A stretch of 64,000 nucleotides of DNA from Corticium candelabrum (GCF_963422355.1 NC_085097.1:1032501-1096500); one strand, 5' to 3'. Shown: positions 21,252 through 29,005, counted from the stretch's first letter. Notes: generated from the letters alone by a model not told the origin. Numbers and translations are program-made.

Positions 21252-23177
21252 GATTTAGAGGTATGCAATCAGATTAGTAGTCAGTGTGGACTGTACATAA
21301 ACAGACAAACTGCAAACTGACCGCTGGGCTGTATACAAATGGCAAAATGTCAGTGATTCGAATAGCATGATCAGGTCCTACACCCTGAGATGTTCCAAAG
21401 TATTAATTTGCTTACCGCATATCACAGTGTTTCTGTTGATGGTGGTTGCTATCTCTTTTAGATGGACAAACTATTTGCTGGGCTCACTTCATTTGGATCA
21501 AGCAGCCAAGACAGCATTCCTGCTATTTCTACGCCGCCTGGACTACCACCATCTACTGCAGAAAAACAGGCTACTGGCTGGTCATTTGGGGCAAAACCTT
21601 CAATGACTGGAACAACAGCGACATCTCCATCTGCAGTAGGTGGTAGCTTACTTGATGGGGGATTGATGTTTGACTCTCTTGTGCCTGCCAGTTCAACTGC
21701 TATGTCTGTCCAACGTACAGCTGTGTCTAGTTCATCTATGGCTGACATTATGTCTAGTTCTACTGCAGGATTTATGCAGCCTAAGACCAATCTCACCACT
21801 CAGTTTCCAAGTCATGTGAATACCAACACAATGCAGTTGCAATCTCTAGAGACATTGCAACCAGTACAGAAAAATGAGTCTTTCAATAAAAGAAACGAAG
21901 CAGGAGGATTGGCTGATAGACTAGAGCCTTCCAAGTCTCAGTCACTGCTGTCAAATCAATCGTCAACACCATCATTCACCACAGGGTTTGGTCATATGAC
22001 CGGGGCAGCTCCATTACACCCAGTTTCTGTAGCATCTAATCAGTTGCAAGTCAGCAATCAAGCAGCGCCTTCAGGTCCACCTGTTTCAGGTCAGTTGATG
22101 ACTAGTGGTAGATCTCTGGATCCTATAATGCCTCAGGCTACCCTTCATCCGACAATGTCAACCATGTCATCATCAGTCAATCAGATGTTTAATGTATCCA
22201 GAATGGTACCACCTACAGCCACACAATCAAGGAACTTCGGGCAATTTCAAGGGAGCAGTGCTCCATCTGCCAGTTCCACTGCTTTTGACCAGGCTACAAT
22301 ATTTCCTAATCAACTAGAGGCAAAAAAGCAGGAACCTGTAATCCAGCAGCCATTGTCGACTCTTTCAGCTACGAATGTCAATACTCAAAGCAAGCAACCA
22401 CCAAATTTTCTAGGCGGCAACCCCCATCAAAACCCATCTTTGGTGTCTCCACATCGGCAACAAACACCATATAGGCAACCAACTCAATCTTTTTACCGGT
22501 CTACTGATATGGCAAGGTCACAGCAACAAAACGTGGAATCAACAACAAACATGCGGACTTCTGTTGGCTTATCATTTGGTCAACAACCCACATCTACAGC
22601 TCTAATTCAGCCACAGCCACTACAACCTTCAAGGATGGGCCAAAACTTAGTAGGTCTTCAGTCTCAGCCAGTGGCTTTTCAAGGATCTAGTCAACTGCCT
22701 TCACAACCTTCTTCATCAGGGTTTAGTCAGTCAATGAGCACGATTGGTCAACTACATCCTTCACAGCCTTCTTCTTCAGGGTTTACTCAGTCAATGGATG
22801 GGATTGGTATGTTGCAGCCGACTGTTGCCCAGCAGCCTACTGGACAATCAATGTACTTTGGATTGCCAAATCCTGTTAGTAAACCTGCTTCAATGCCACA
22901 AACTCAATGGGGATTGGGAGGTTCAACATCTTCAATGGGTCCTTCATCTACAAGTTCAATAAATTGGAGTCAACCTCAGAACAGTCAATCGATGGGGCTT
23001 CAGTCATTTAGTAGTGGTTTAGGACATCAAATGCAGCCTCAACAGAGCAACCAGCCATTCGGTTTTCAGCCACAAGAAATATTTCAACCAATGCCATCAG
23101 CAGCCAATCCCAACTACTCCCAATATCATATGTCAGCACCCTTGCAGCCTCATCCTGGTGATAACCCATTTGGCTGA
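9478..23177 (+). CDS. SCYL2: SCYL2 gene (SCY1-like pseudokinase 2), whole locus
   Basis: Fifteen coding exons join without a frame error into about 1246 residues (human SCYL2 is about 930). Domains in order: a protein kinase-like fold (residues about 20-310), HEAT-like helices (about 330-600), a short coiled segment (about 610-650), and a Q/S/P-rich tail of about 570 residues ending GDNPFG. The catalytic loop reads HGN instead of HRD and the DFG position reads FNF, so it should be a pseudokinase. Known role of the family: a clathrin-coat and AP2-associated protein (CVAK104) in endosome-TGN traffic. The NPF at the C-terminus is an EH-domain ligand type. The longer tail is the main departure from vertebrates. 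Introns carry SINE, LINE and MITE insertions. Confidence 0.95.
10119..10256. mobile_element. Possible 138-bp hAT-like MITE
   Basis: Ends CAAGGGCGGGGCGTAGCGTG and CACGCTATGCCCTT are imperfect inverted repeats. Flanks are GTTTGAGT (10111-10118) and GTTTGAAT (10257-10264), an 8-bp duplication with one mismatch. Eight-bp duplications are typical of hAT elements. No coding capacity. The imperfect ends make this tentative. Confidence 0.45.
10515..11187. mobile_element. 673-bp non-autonomous DNA transposon with 14-bp TIRs
   Basis: Perfect inverted ends CAGGGTTGCCACAC (10515-10528) and GTGTGGCAACCCTG (11174-11187). Exact direct repeats CTTATT lie outside at 10509-10514 and 11188-11193. No transposase is recognisable. 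CAGGG-type ends recall hAT, but a 6-bp duplication is shorter than the 8 bp of that group, so the superfamily is open. Confidence 0.7.
12428..12691 (+). CDS. SCYL2: SCYL2 exon 2
   Basis: Encodes the N-lobe with SIFVYDKK and the highly conserved LRHPRLLTVEHSVEESRDCL, then FATEPV and LGNYENVPSP. Phase 0 at both ends; donor GTAATC. Confidence 0.95.
12750..12794 (+). CDS. SCYL2: SCYL2 exon 3 (45-bp micro-exon)
   Basis: Acceptor GGTAG, 15 codons EYDLHPVELKCGLQQ, donor GTGAGT. It aligns with the YDVETKYGLLQ stretch of SCYL2 and bridges exons 2 and 4 in phase 0. It is too short to appear as an ORF. Confidence 0.85.
12916..13065 (+). CDS. SCYL2: SCYL2 exon 4 (degenerate catalytic loop)
   Basis: Fifty codons, VAEGLQFLHNEVKMLHGNLT onward. 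The HRD motif is replaced by HGN, and the DFG position by FNF in KLAAFNFCC. Both changes point to loss of kinase chemistry. Confidence 0.95.
13274..13489 (+). CDS. SCYL2: SCYL2 exon 5
   Basis: Seventy-two codons with LNYLAPEYILSQSCE (APE-like motif) and SDMFSYGILVHAVYN, the C-lobe segment that anchors the kinase fold. Acceptor TTTTTCAG, donor GTGAGT. Confidence 0.95.
13711..13738. repeat. (TAA)n microsatellite
   Basis: About nine ATA/TAA units immediately before the second SINE type. It may be the tail of an older insertion or the preferred target. Confidence 0.9.
13739..14166 (+). mobile_element. tRNA-derived SINE, second family
   Basis: Head GTGGCTTAGTGGTTAGCG matches a polymerase III A box. 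GGTTTCAAACCC at 13785-13796 is a near-ideal B box, spaced about 35 bp away. The 3' module GACCCCACTTGCCCATTATG...GCGTAGCGACACA ends in (ATA)n. The same 3' module recurs at 15508-15556 after the LINE. A SINE and not a tRNA gene, as the body runs on for about 430 bp. Confidence 0.8.
14168..15505 (+). mobile_element. 5'-truncated LINE-type retrotransposon with (AAT)n tail
   Basis: Contains one intact frame (14176-15375), a short 3' UTR and a tail of about ten AAT units. It lies between two copies of the SINE 3' module, which suggests insertion into or next to the SINE tail. Absence of the upstream reverse transcriptase core shows 5' truncation, typical of target-primed reverse transcription. Confidence 0.8.
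14176..15375 (+). pseudogene. LINE ORF2 C-terminal part (399 codons, no stop)
   Basis: Opens within LDRRTRKLLSMQGVHHP and DVDRLYAPCSDGGRGLQQIE, the thumb-side motif that follows reverse transcriptase in LINE proteins. It continues with WSGKPMHGQYRRLTEQ, AAQDQALRTRYYERKI, a zinc-binding CRMCSVGLETVDHIVAGC and the end block VVPVVLGALGTVHAGI. In intact elements this region follows the polymerase. The first codon is not a true start; the frame was entered by truncation. No internal stop over 1.2 kb implies a fairly recent insertion. No host function is implied. Confidence 0.8.
15506..15556 (+). repeat. SINE 3' module fragment
   Basis: GACCCCACTTGCTCATTATG, GGGGCATAACGACACAATAATAATAAT: second copy of the 3' end of the 13739-14166 SINE, differing at a few positions. 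Confidence 0.75.
15672..15788 (+). CDS. SCYL2: SCYL2 exon 6
   Basis: Thirty-nine codons including EMVRLLLNIAPSVRPDAMQV, equivalent to the VKLLLNVTPTVRPDADQM segment at the end of the kinase-like fold. Acceptor GTTAG; phase 0. Confidence 0.93.
15849..15974 (+). CDS. SCYL2: SCYL2 exon 7
   Basis: Forty-two codons, ASFFDDAVVVTLQYIDTLMQ followed by KSQFFKTLHKILPKMPK. Matches the PFFDD..TLQY.DTL and KSQFFK.L.K.LPK.PK consensus of the family. It begins the HEAT-like region. Confidence 0.95.
15975..16501 (+). other. SCYL2 intron 7
   Basis: About 530 bp AT-rich intron with a short TATATA run near 16100; nothing else seen. Confidence 0.8.
16502..16678 (+). CDS. SCYL2: SCYL2 exon 8
   Basis: Fifty-nine codons; RVVHQRVLPAL and VPF-like MIPFILPNVLLIAEDCT are diagnostic SCYL2 HEAT-region sequences. 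Donor GTGACT. Confidence 0.95.
16831..16958. repeat. (GT)n microsatellite pair
   Basis: Two pure GT arrays split by a GCATGTGCGTGCG-type linker. Confidence 0.95.
17007..17058. repeat. (CA)n microsatellite
   Basis: About 52 bp of pure CA, complementary to the GT arrays about 50 bp upstream. Confidence 0.95.
17271..17330. repeat. (CA)n microsatellite
   Basis: About 60 bp of pure CA in SCYL2 intron 8. Confidence 0.95.
17395..17631 (+). CDS. SCYL2: SCYL2 exon 9
   Basis: Seventy-nine codons; FLQKMDLLLTRTPPDAIKSE and IQELCVSILPTFANMIDYTS match HEAT-like repeats of SCYL2 very closely. Acceptor CTTTTAG, donor GTAATG. Confidence 0.96.
17632..18388 (+). other. SCYL2 intron 9
   Basis: About 760 bp; no exon, TIR pair or repeat of note. 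Confidence 0.8.
18389..18521 (+). CDS. SCYL2: SCYL2 exon 10
   Basis: RINVLVCIGKMLDVLDKWL followed by LPSREPGVLMSTLG; equivalent to the VNSLVCLGKILEYLDKW block. It ends in phase 1 within the Gly codon that the next exon completes. Confidence 0.94.
18648..18737. repeat. (GT)n microsatellite
   Basis: GT array after four CTGTG units, then CGTGCGTGCATG variants. Confidence 0.95.
19503..19549. repeat. (TA)n microsatellite
   Basis: About 46 bp of pure AT alternation. Confidence 0.95.
19790..19908 (+). CDS. SCYL2: SCYL2 exon 11
   Basis: GILKETMSNKKLAFDKETLA followed by WRILPFLLPLSVEPGLNETQ; equivalent to the KLGITKEQLAGKVLPHLIPL segment. Enters phase 1, leaves phase 0; donor GTGTGA. Confidence 0.92.
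19975..20075 (+). CDS. SCYL2: SCYL2 exon 12
   Basis: FKTFMAVVRDMLQKLETDHA then YLQQVGQMQEQT; equivalent to the FISVIKEMLNRLESEH helix. The donor GTCTGC is weak, but the split Arg codon is completed correctly by exon 13. Confidence 0.88.
20147..20250 (+). CDS. SCYL2: SCYL2 exon 13
   Basis: TVKFAQEVSEAKAMDSMLEK then MEKLMGNDEKSGG, a charged probably coiled segment before the low-complexity tail. Strong donor GTAAGT at 20251. Confidence 0.85.
20308..20402 (+). CDS. SCYL2: SCYL2 exon 14
   Basis: DSSSILQPSPVPGTAAPAVS then PSLADTTKAAE. Low-complexity Pro/Ala/Ser linker; acceptor CTTTTAG, donor GTATGT; phases agree with both neighbours. Confidence 0.85.
20403..21461 (+). other. SCYL2 intron 14
   Basis: About 1.06 kb with a (CA)n/(CAGA)n array at 21060-21243; otherwise unremarkable. 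Confidence 0.85.
21060..21243. repeat. (CA)n/(CACAGA)n microsatellite
   Basis: CA array interrupted by GACACAGACACAG units. Confidence 0.95.
21462..23177 (+). CDS. SCYL2: SCYL2 exon 15 (long C-terminal tail)
   Basis: A single 1716-bp exon encodes 571 residues of Gln/Ser/Pro/Met-rich sequence, starting MDKLFAGLTSFGSSSQD and ending PHPGDNPFG-stop. The equivalent human region is about 230 residues. A local tandem duplication gives SQPSSSGFSQSM and SQPSSSGFTQSM. The final NPF fits EH-domain binding; human SCYL2 ends in LFG. Composition and length suggest a disordered adaptor tail for clathrin-coat partners (inference). Confidence 0.93.
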   Translation: MDKLFAGLTSFGSSSQDSIPAISTPPGLPPSTAEKQATGWSFGAKPSMTGTTATSPSAVGGSLLDGGLMFDSLVPASSTAMSVQRTAVSSSSMADIMSSSTAGFMQPKTNLTTQFPSHVNTNTMQLQSLETLQPVQKNESFNKRNEAGGLADRLEPSKSQSLLSNQSSTPSFTTGFGHMTGAAPLHPVSVASNQLQVSNQAAPSGPPVSGQLMTSGRSLDPIMPQATLHPTMSTMSSSVNQMFNVSRMVPPTATQSRNFGQFQGSSAPSASSTAFDQATIFPNQLEAKKQEPVIQQPLSTLSATNVNTQSKQPPNFLGGNPHQNPSLVSPHRQQTPYRQPTQSFYRSTDMARSQQQNVESTTNMRTSVGLSFGQQPTSTALIQPQPLQPSRMGQNLVGLQSQPVAFQGSSQLPSQPSSSGFSQSMSTIGQLHPSQPSSSGFTQSMDGIGMLQPTVAQQPTGQSMYFGLPNPVSKPASMPQTQWGLGGSTSSMGPSSTSSINWSQPQNSQSMGLQSFSSGLGHQMQPQQSNQPFGFQPQEIFQPMPSAANPNYSQYHMSAPLQPHPGDNPFG

Positions 23178-23983
23178 ACAGGTGAGTCTCATTAACCAAC
23201 TGCACGGTCATTTTGTTACAAGGAAATGTATACTATACTGTAGCTTTCATATGTGTGTCAGACTGCAGCTAACTGATAGGAATGAACATTTTGCTCTTAC
23301 TGATTACTTCAAAGTTTGCAATTGTTTTAATAGTCTCCGCTGTGTTGATATCATCACTGAGTCTGATGGTACATTTCTGCAAATATTAATCGAGTCTTAG
23401 AGTCAGTAACACAATGTTTCCTCATATCCTACTGTTTCCTGAAACTTCAGGTTGAACCTACAATTACCTGTTAGTCTGACCATTCTTTAACCTTCTGCTT
23501 GTCTGCGTCTGCCTGTTAAATTAATAGAATACGTTGTGCAGGAAGGCCATCTGTATTTGTCAAGCAGATTACAATATACTGGCATTCATAAAATTTGATA
23601 TCAACAAGCAAGCCAAAAGTGGCATCAAGCAGCTAAGATTATGATAATACTACTCACAATGTAAGTATATAGCTGCAGCTGAGTTTATCCAAGGCTATAG
23701 TTAGCAAGTCAAGAAGGTAAAAAGAAATGTTAAACTTCCTGTTAGAGAGGCTACTATGACACCTTTACTCTGCCACACTCCTTACTACTGGAGTAGGCAA
23801 TGGGCAGGCATGGGTTGCTGTGTCTGAAGTATATAGTATAACATATCATTGCATTAATTAAACAAGGTGACTCAGACATTTGATGTGATGATTTTTTGGT
23901 ACAGCATTAATCAATTCACAGTTATGACCAGTATATTGATTCCCACCATACAAACTACGTGTGAGAAACTCGAGTAATTACAT
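23178..23983. other. SCYL2 3' UTR and gap between convergent genes
   Basis: A strong donor-like CAG/GTGAGT starts 4 nt after the SCYL2 stop, so a 3' UTR intron is possible. No further coding sequence is seen before the COMM-domain stop on the other strand. Confidence 0.5.
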
Positions 23984-24085
23984 CTACTTTGTATAATCAG
24001 CATTTTGTTCCTTGATCGCATTAATCTGATTGATCATGTCACCCAGTCTTCCTTCATTCATTTCAAATCGCACAACTTCACTGCC
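23984..24085 (-). CDS. COMM-domain protein, last exon
   Basis: On the minus strand after acceptor TGTTCAG: GSEVVRFEMNEGRLGDMINQ, then INAIKEQNADYTK-stop. This is the C-terminal half of a COMM domain: a V.FEM strand followed by the helix that ends nearly every COMMD protein. COMMD proteins assemble with CCDC22/CCDC93 in the Commander complex for endosomal recycling. The paralogue cannot be named from this piece. Confidence 0.65.
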   Translation of the reverse strand, partial: GSEVVRFEMNEGRLGDMINQINAIKEQNADYTK

Positions 24086-24437
24086 CTGAACATACACATG
24101 ACAATAATGAAATGACAAATATTTGAAGCCTCTCATTCAAAGCAATCATCATCAACATATAGCATAGGTGATGTGGGGCTGAAGGGCACATGCTTCACAA
24201 AATTCTCATCACCAGCTACATATATGCTCATGATGAAAGAATCTCCGAGATGCCCATCAGTGCCTTCTCAGAACCTGAACAAGCAAGGCTAATAACATGT
24301 TGCCCTGACTTCTTGCTTTGCTGTCACAGGCCACTGGCTCTTCCTCATGCATTTGGTGCATGTGCATGTTTATGTGTGTCTGACTAAGATGATGTCAGAG
24401 AGAATGAAGCAAAGAATCATGCTCAATTGATGGGCAC
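24086..24437 (-). other. COMM-domain gene intron
   Basis: About 350 bp; no repeat or RNA seen. Confidence 0.5.
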
Positions 24438-24515
24438 AAACTCTGGATTGTCCTGCAGCATTTCACTTCTGCGAATCAAATCAGGACCCTTTCCCTGCAG
24501 ATTGCCTATTTGTAG
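24438..24515 (-). CDS. COMM-domain protein, candidate internal exon
   Basis: Acceptor CTCTTGCAG, then LQIGNLQGKGPDLIRRSEML and QDNPEF in phase 0, with possible donor GTGCCC. It fits between the two clear COMM exons by phase, but the donor is weak. If the exon runs on, it meets a stop after VPIN, which would make an alternative 3' end. Confidence 0.4.
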
Positions 24516-24526
24516 CTGCAAGAGAT

Positions 24527-24767
24527 TCAAACTTAGATAGCATGCTCAGAGATCAAACTGTAAATTTAAATCTGGAAATTGCACGTGTGATTGCTGCAGG
24601 CATGACATCAACAGCAAGGTGTACCAAGTCAAAGATCTTAAAATCTCTGCCCCTCTCATCTTTGACTTGGTACACCTTGCTGTTGATGTCATGCCTGCAG
24701 CAATCACACGTGCAATTTCCAGATTTAAATTTACAGTTTGATCTCTGAGCATGCTATCTAAGTTTGA
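24527..24767. repeat. Perfect 110-bp inverted repeat (hairpin)
   Basis: Arms 24527-24636 and 24658-24767 are exact reverse complements, separated by a 21-bp spacer (CTTAAAATCTCTGCCCCTCTC trimmed at one end). One arm begins about 11 bp from the 3' splice site of the candidate COMM exon. The two open frames here, one on each strand with the same N-terminus, are produced by the palindrome and are not genes. Confidence 0.97.
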
Positions 24768-24863
24768 TCAAAGAAGGCTTCATGCGCCTATGTACATGTA
24801 TATACCGTACAATAGTGCAAAATGACATTTCATTACCTCGTTTCTGCCAATTTACGTCTCTAC

Positions 24864-24983
24864 TATTGCAGTTGGCACGTTGAGATCAGCAACATGCCTT
24901 GCTTTGCTCTTCAAATCGATTCTCCAACTGAACGCTTTCAGTTGGTTATCCCATGTGAATTGCCTCACTAATGCTTCAGGAAC
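24864..24983 (-). CDS. COMM-domain protein, exon with the start of the COMM domain
   Basis: Acceptor GTCTTAG, then VPEALVRQFTWDNQLKAFSW, RIDLKSKARHV, ADLNVPTAI. The W-(R/K)-(I/V)-D-(L/V)-K core followed by a ..P... strand is the hallmark entry into the COMM domain (compare DWRVDIKTSS...VPT in COMMD9). Donor taken as GTAGAG, which keeps phase 0 with the following exons; another possible donor, GTAAAT, is 8 bp on. Confidence 0.65.
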
Positions 24984-25087
24984 CTAAGACAACAGCGTAA
25001 AAAATGTAAACAGGAAGGCCAAGTACTGGCAGAAAATACACCAAAACCATAGAGTCAACTGTTCAAATTTAGTTAATTAGAACGATA

Positions 25088-25567
25088 CTACCGGAAATTT
25101 CCGAAACAGTGCCCAGCTAAAACTGCCCACATTTGGAAACTTTCTCATTTACAGCCCATGAGCCGCTAATGAAAATCAAGATTGTGGTGTGCGATTCGAC
25201 GTCGGCGCCCAAAATCAGTCAATATTCTGAGGCTGCATGTATATAACGTGCGTTACTATACTACAGCGCATGTACAGGCTTGGTAACCAGACAGCGGTCT
25301 TACACTGTGAATTAAAGAAGGAACCTCTAAAGAAACGCCTGACAAGAAGTGTAGGAGGGCCGTCAGGTCTGGTCGCACTCGTAAGTTTAAAGACAGGACG
25401 TTGCAAGAGGGCCTCACACTTGCCGACTCTGCGATATTCAAGTCAATCTGCCAATTTCCAGAGTTTCCTACGAACCGCCCGGGTGCTTATTGAGAACGAA
25501 TATTCTTCCATATATATCCCATTTTCCTTATTGTTGCCGTGAGTGCTGTTTCGGAAATTCCCGGTAG
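25088..25567. mobile_element. 480-bp TA-flanked MITE (Tc1/mariner-like)
   Basis: Inverted ends CTACCGGAAATTTCCGAAAC (25088) and GTTTCGGAAATTCCCGGTAG (to 25567) differ at one position. Both are flanked by TA (25086-25087, 25568-25569). TA duplications are typical of Tc1/mariner. No transposase motif is present. It lies in the COMM-domain gene intron. Confidence 0.75.
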
Positions 25568-25588
25568 TACATTATTAACTCACCTTGC

Positions 25589-25645
25589 CTTTTGATTTTG
25601 CCAAACCTTCATCAAAGCTTGTGCTTGTTCTTCAGTAATTGGGTT
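25589..25645 (-). CDS. COMM-domain protein, upstream exon (GC-AG intron follows)
   Basis: Acceptor ACTAG, then NPITEEQAQALMKVWQNQK in 19 codons. Using AAAAG/GCAAGG as a GC donor keeps phase 0 with the next exon. The GT donor five bases on (GTGAGT) would break the frame. The helical ..EEQ...LM..W sequence resembles the region before COMM domains. Upstream exons were not found. Confidence 0.5.
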
Positions 25646-27569
25646 CTAGTAGACCGATGGTGCATAGTTAAAGCCAGCAATGATGTTGAATATAAATAAC
25701 TCAAACACTAAACCAAACGTCTTAAACAAATACTAGCAAGTAGTATTGTTGTACAGTATTTACTAACTCATGTTCAACTGGAAATCATTCTGTGATGACT
25801 TGACTAGAATCATTTACAGACTCAAAACACAAATGTCATGTTCACCCTACAAACAAATCCTTGCAATGCTCAAAAACGATTGGAAGAAAGCTACAATTTC
25901 AATGCTTTGTGTCTGTTTCTTACCTCAAATGCTGAACAGTAGAGAGATGTATTTACTGTATTTCTTCAGGACTTCCCCAGAAAATATAGTATCATGGCGT
26001 GTAATTAATTAGCTAAATTTTAAAGTGGGTTTGGGTGTAGCATGATAGAAAGTTGAGCTAAATAAGTGGCAAACTGCATTAGTCAAAGTTGCTCAATAAA
26101 TTGCTTACTACATTTAGATTATCTCTCTTGTTTACTTGAAGGCCTTCATGTACATTGACTAAAATTCAATTTGAATTTCTAACTAATTGATTTCTAAATG
26201 TTTATCATCAGCTATCCTTTTAGGTTCATTCAATTCAAAGCAGTCAGATATTTTGGATCTTTGTTTTGCTGACATCAACCATAGGACCCTGTGCTCACTA
26301 CAGTTTCTGAAAACCATATGTTGATTAGCACATATTTTATGCATGTGCCAACATACGAGTTGACAGTGTCCCCCTGTGCATGTCATATGATGTGCAATGT
26401 ATGCATGAGTTGTTAACACATGAATTAATTAATAACCACTCCTACTAAGAGCTAGAACAGCAGAAACAATGTCTACATGCCATCCAAAGGATTCATAAAT
26501 ACATATTTTCATTTTGCCTGGACAGATAAACATAACCTAAAAACATAGCGCACTCCGAGGACTGGGGAAGTCCCTGTTTCTTAATAGAGGCTACTCTAAA
26601 GGCCAGAGCTAGGGAGACACTTACAACTAAAGACTGCAGCTGGAACTCTAGAAATATGCATGTAGCTGCAGTTGTAATTAGCACTAATGTTTGACCCTGG
26701 CAGGAAAGTGAATTTTCTAAATGTACTTCATAGTCTTCATCCACTTTGTTTCTTTGCCTGATCCACTCTGCCTTTTTCTGGAGTATGTTTGTGCTAATCA
26801 AGCCAATCTGGGCTGCACGTGGATGGCGTGCTATTAACAAATGCAAAAACCGGCATGAACGTATAGACTGTCCAGCACCTTTAAAGTAGAAGTCACACTC
26901 AAATATAAGTCCCTCATTAATATCACAGGTAGCAACCACTGCTACAATAGACATTGTGGCCTCTAATAGAATATAATTCTAGCTTCTTGTTCAGTCCTCT
27001 TAATTAATTGCAGTGGCACAAGCCACACAAGTCATCTGCAAGTGTTTGAAAGCAATTATGAAACTCTTTACCTAGGTGTAAGAGATGCCACTGGAATGTG
27101 CTTGCAGAAGACAAGCAAGTGCCTTACAATACCATAGTGAAACGGATTCACAACCAAACAACACACATTCCTCACAAACATAAACTGACTGACAGCCTGC
27201 TAGTCAGATGACAATCTGACTTCAAAAGTTGTTCATATCCTACAAACATCGTAACAACTTGTACAATACAGAAATGCCATCCTACTTAGCTATACTGGTG
27301 ATGAGACACAAGAAGGTATCAATAAGCCTCTGTATGTAGCATAGTTGTACTAGATAACTCACTGATTGTCTAGTTGCATGATTCAAGCAATAGGAATTCA
27401 CATGTGAGAAGGCCTAGAAAAAGTGATATTGTCCCAAAATTATCCTGATGTCCTGACATGATCCTCTAGTCAGCATGCAAGAGGTGACAAAACAAGATGC
27501 ACAGATGCCAGACATTTCTTTTGTTGAGTAGCTCTCAGATAACCGAACACATAGGAAACAACCTGATAC
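25646..27569. other. No gene recognised; may hold 5' part of the COMM-domain gene
   Basis: AT-rich. A 153-codon minus-strand frame (26954-26493) contains KKAEWIRQRNKVDEDYEVHL after a CTCCAG, which looks exon-like but matches nothing I know. No repeats with clear ends. Confidence 0.35.
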
Positions 27570-27574
27570 ATATC

Positions 27575-27739
27575 TGTGATATAGTATACTAATTAGATTA
27601 GCTACGTATATGTTGTGAGACAATACATCTTTAGTTAGCCTGTGTTAGTCCGCGTAGTCTGCGTTCAGTGTTCTGTGAGTAATGGATCTTCCGTGTCTGA
27701 ATCAGTGCGTACGTGTCATATAAGGGTATAGCCACTTCA
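27575..27739 (+). repeat. 5' LTR
   Basis: Starts TGTGATATAGTATACTAATT, ends GCCACTTCA. Matches the 3' LTR except for small indels near 27630 and at the 3' end. Confidence 0.88.
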
Positions 27740-27741
27740 AT

Positions 27742-27752
27742 TGGCGACGAGG
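27742..27752 (+). promoter_or_regulatory. Primer-binding site candidate
   Basis: TGGCGACGAGG two bases after the LTR. The identical motif follows the 5' LTR of the element at 54538. Likely complement of a tRNA 3' end; the tRNA is not identified. Confidence 0.6.
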
Positions 27753-29005
27753 ATATGGCAACGGGTCAACACGGGAAGATTAGTGATTTTCGACCAGGAA
27801 TTGACAGTGTTGAAGATTAAAAGGAGAGGTTTCTACCTTACTGTGTAGAAAATGACATTTCGACGGACGGAGACAAGGGCGGGGTGGTTTTTCTTACATG
27901 TATCAGAGCTACAACTTATAATTTGTTGAAGAACCTAGTGCGTCCGCAAAAGCCACAAGACATGAGTCTGGACGAATTGCTCGACGCACTACAGAAGCAC
28001 TATAAACCACGCATAGTCGTGATTGCAGAGCTTTATCGTTTTTACAAGCGACAACAAAGGGAAGGAGAGTCGATTGCAGTGTACCAGTCAAAGTTGCGCA
28101 GGTTAGCAAAGGATTGTCAGTTTGGTGATTCCGTGAGTATTGTTCTCCGCGATCAGCTCGTCTGCGGTCTGTTTTCGGAGGCATTGCAACAAAATATACT
28201 AGTGGAGGCTGAACTAACCCTCGCAAGGGCTGTAGAGATGGCTGAAGCCTTTGAGACAGCGACTCAGGAGACGCGTTTGTTACGTAGTGGTCTGGCTGTT
28301 CAGCCGCCAAGAAGGCCAATTATGCAGCAATCAAAGACCACACATGCCGTGAGAAAGGAAGCGACAGATGGTTCTTTTCAGAGGAAGTGGCCTTCACAAG
28401 ACCTCAAGGAATGTTATCGTTGCGGAGGTACTGGTCATCATCCAGCGAACTGCAGGTTCAAAACCCAATCCTGCCATCACTGCAAAGAAATAGGTCACAT
28501 TGCCAGAATGTGCCGCAAGAAAAGGAGAGACGAGAGCACAAAGGCAGCAGCCGCGCCATCAGCCACGCCTTCTAAGCAGAAGGGAAAACCCCGCAGTACT
28601 CATCAGATTGATCAAGAGGAAGTGGGTGTATTGTTTTCGTTCACAAGCAAAGGCGGAGTGAACGTAACAATGAACATAGCGGGAAGTGACATCGATATGG
28701 AGGTGGATACAGGAGTGACGGTAACAGTGATTCCAACAGCAGTCTACCAGAGCACATTAAGTCATGTGCAGTTATCACCGAGTTCTGTGTGTCTGCAAAC
28801 GTACAGTGGCGAGTCGTTAGTAGTACGAGGAGAAGCAGATGTTCCAGTGAGGTATGGCAATCAATTAGCTGTGCTAAGAATAGTTGTTGTTGATGTTAGC
28901 AGCAAGCATGCAATTCTTGGAAGGAGCTGGTTGCAGGTGATTCACATGAATTGGAGCTCATTGTTTCAAGTCCAGGGAGAGAAGTGTCTTAGTCTAGTTG
29001 AGTGA
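27753..29005 (+). pseudogene. gag-protease frame with one internal stop
   Basis: ATG at 27755 opens MATGQHGKISDFRPG; a TAA near 27818 interrupts, and the same frame then runs open to 29005. Capsid motifs: FLTCIRATTYNLLKNL, RDQLVCGL. Two zinc knuckles are present, CYRCGGTGHHPANC and CHHCKEIGHIARMC (both CX2CX4HX4C). The protease active site reads VDTGVTVTVIP, keeping DTG but with Val in place of the usual Ala or Ser, and ends with AILGRSWL. Nucleocapsid and aspartic protease are thus fused in frame. Confidence 0.85.

Noticed and set aside
24542..24752. Two 68-codon frames with the same first 31 residues on opposite strands
   Set aside because: Produced by the perfect inverted repeat; neither has a family match or a gene context.
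26493..26954. 153-codon minus-strand frame as a gene
   Set aside because: No recognisable domain; might hold one exon of the COMM-domain gene but cannot be supported.
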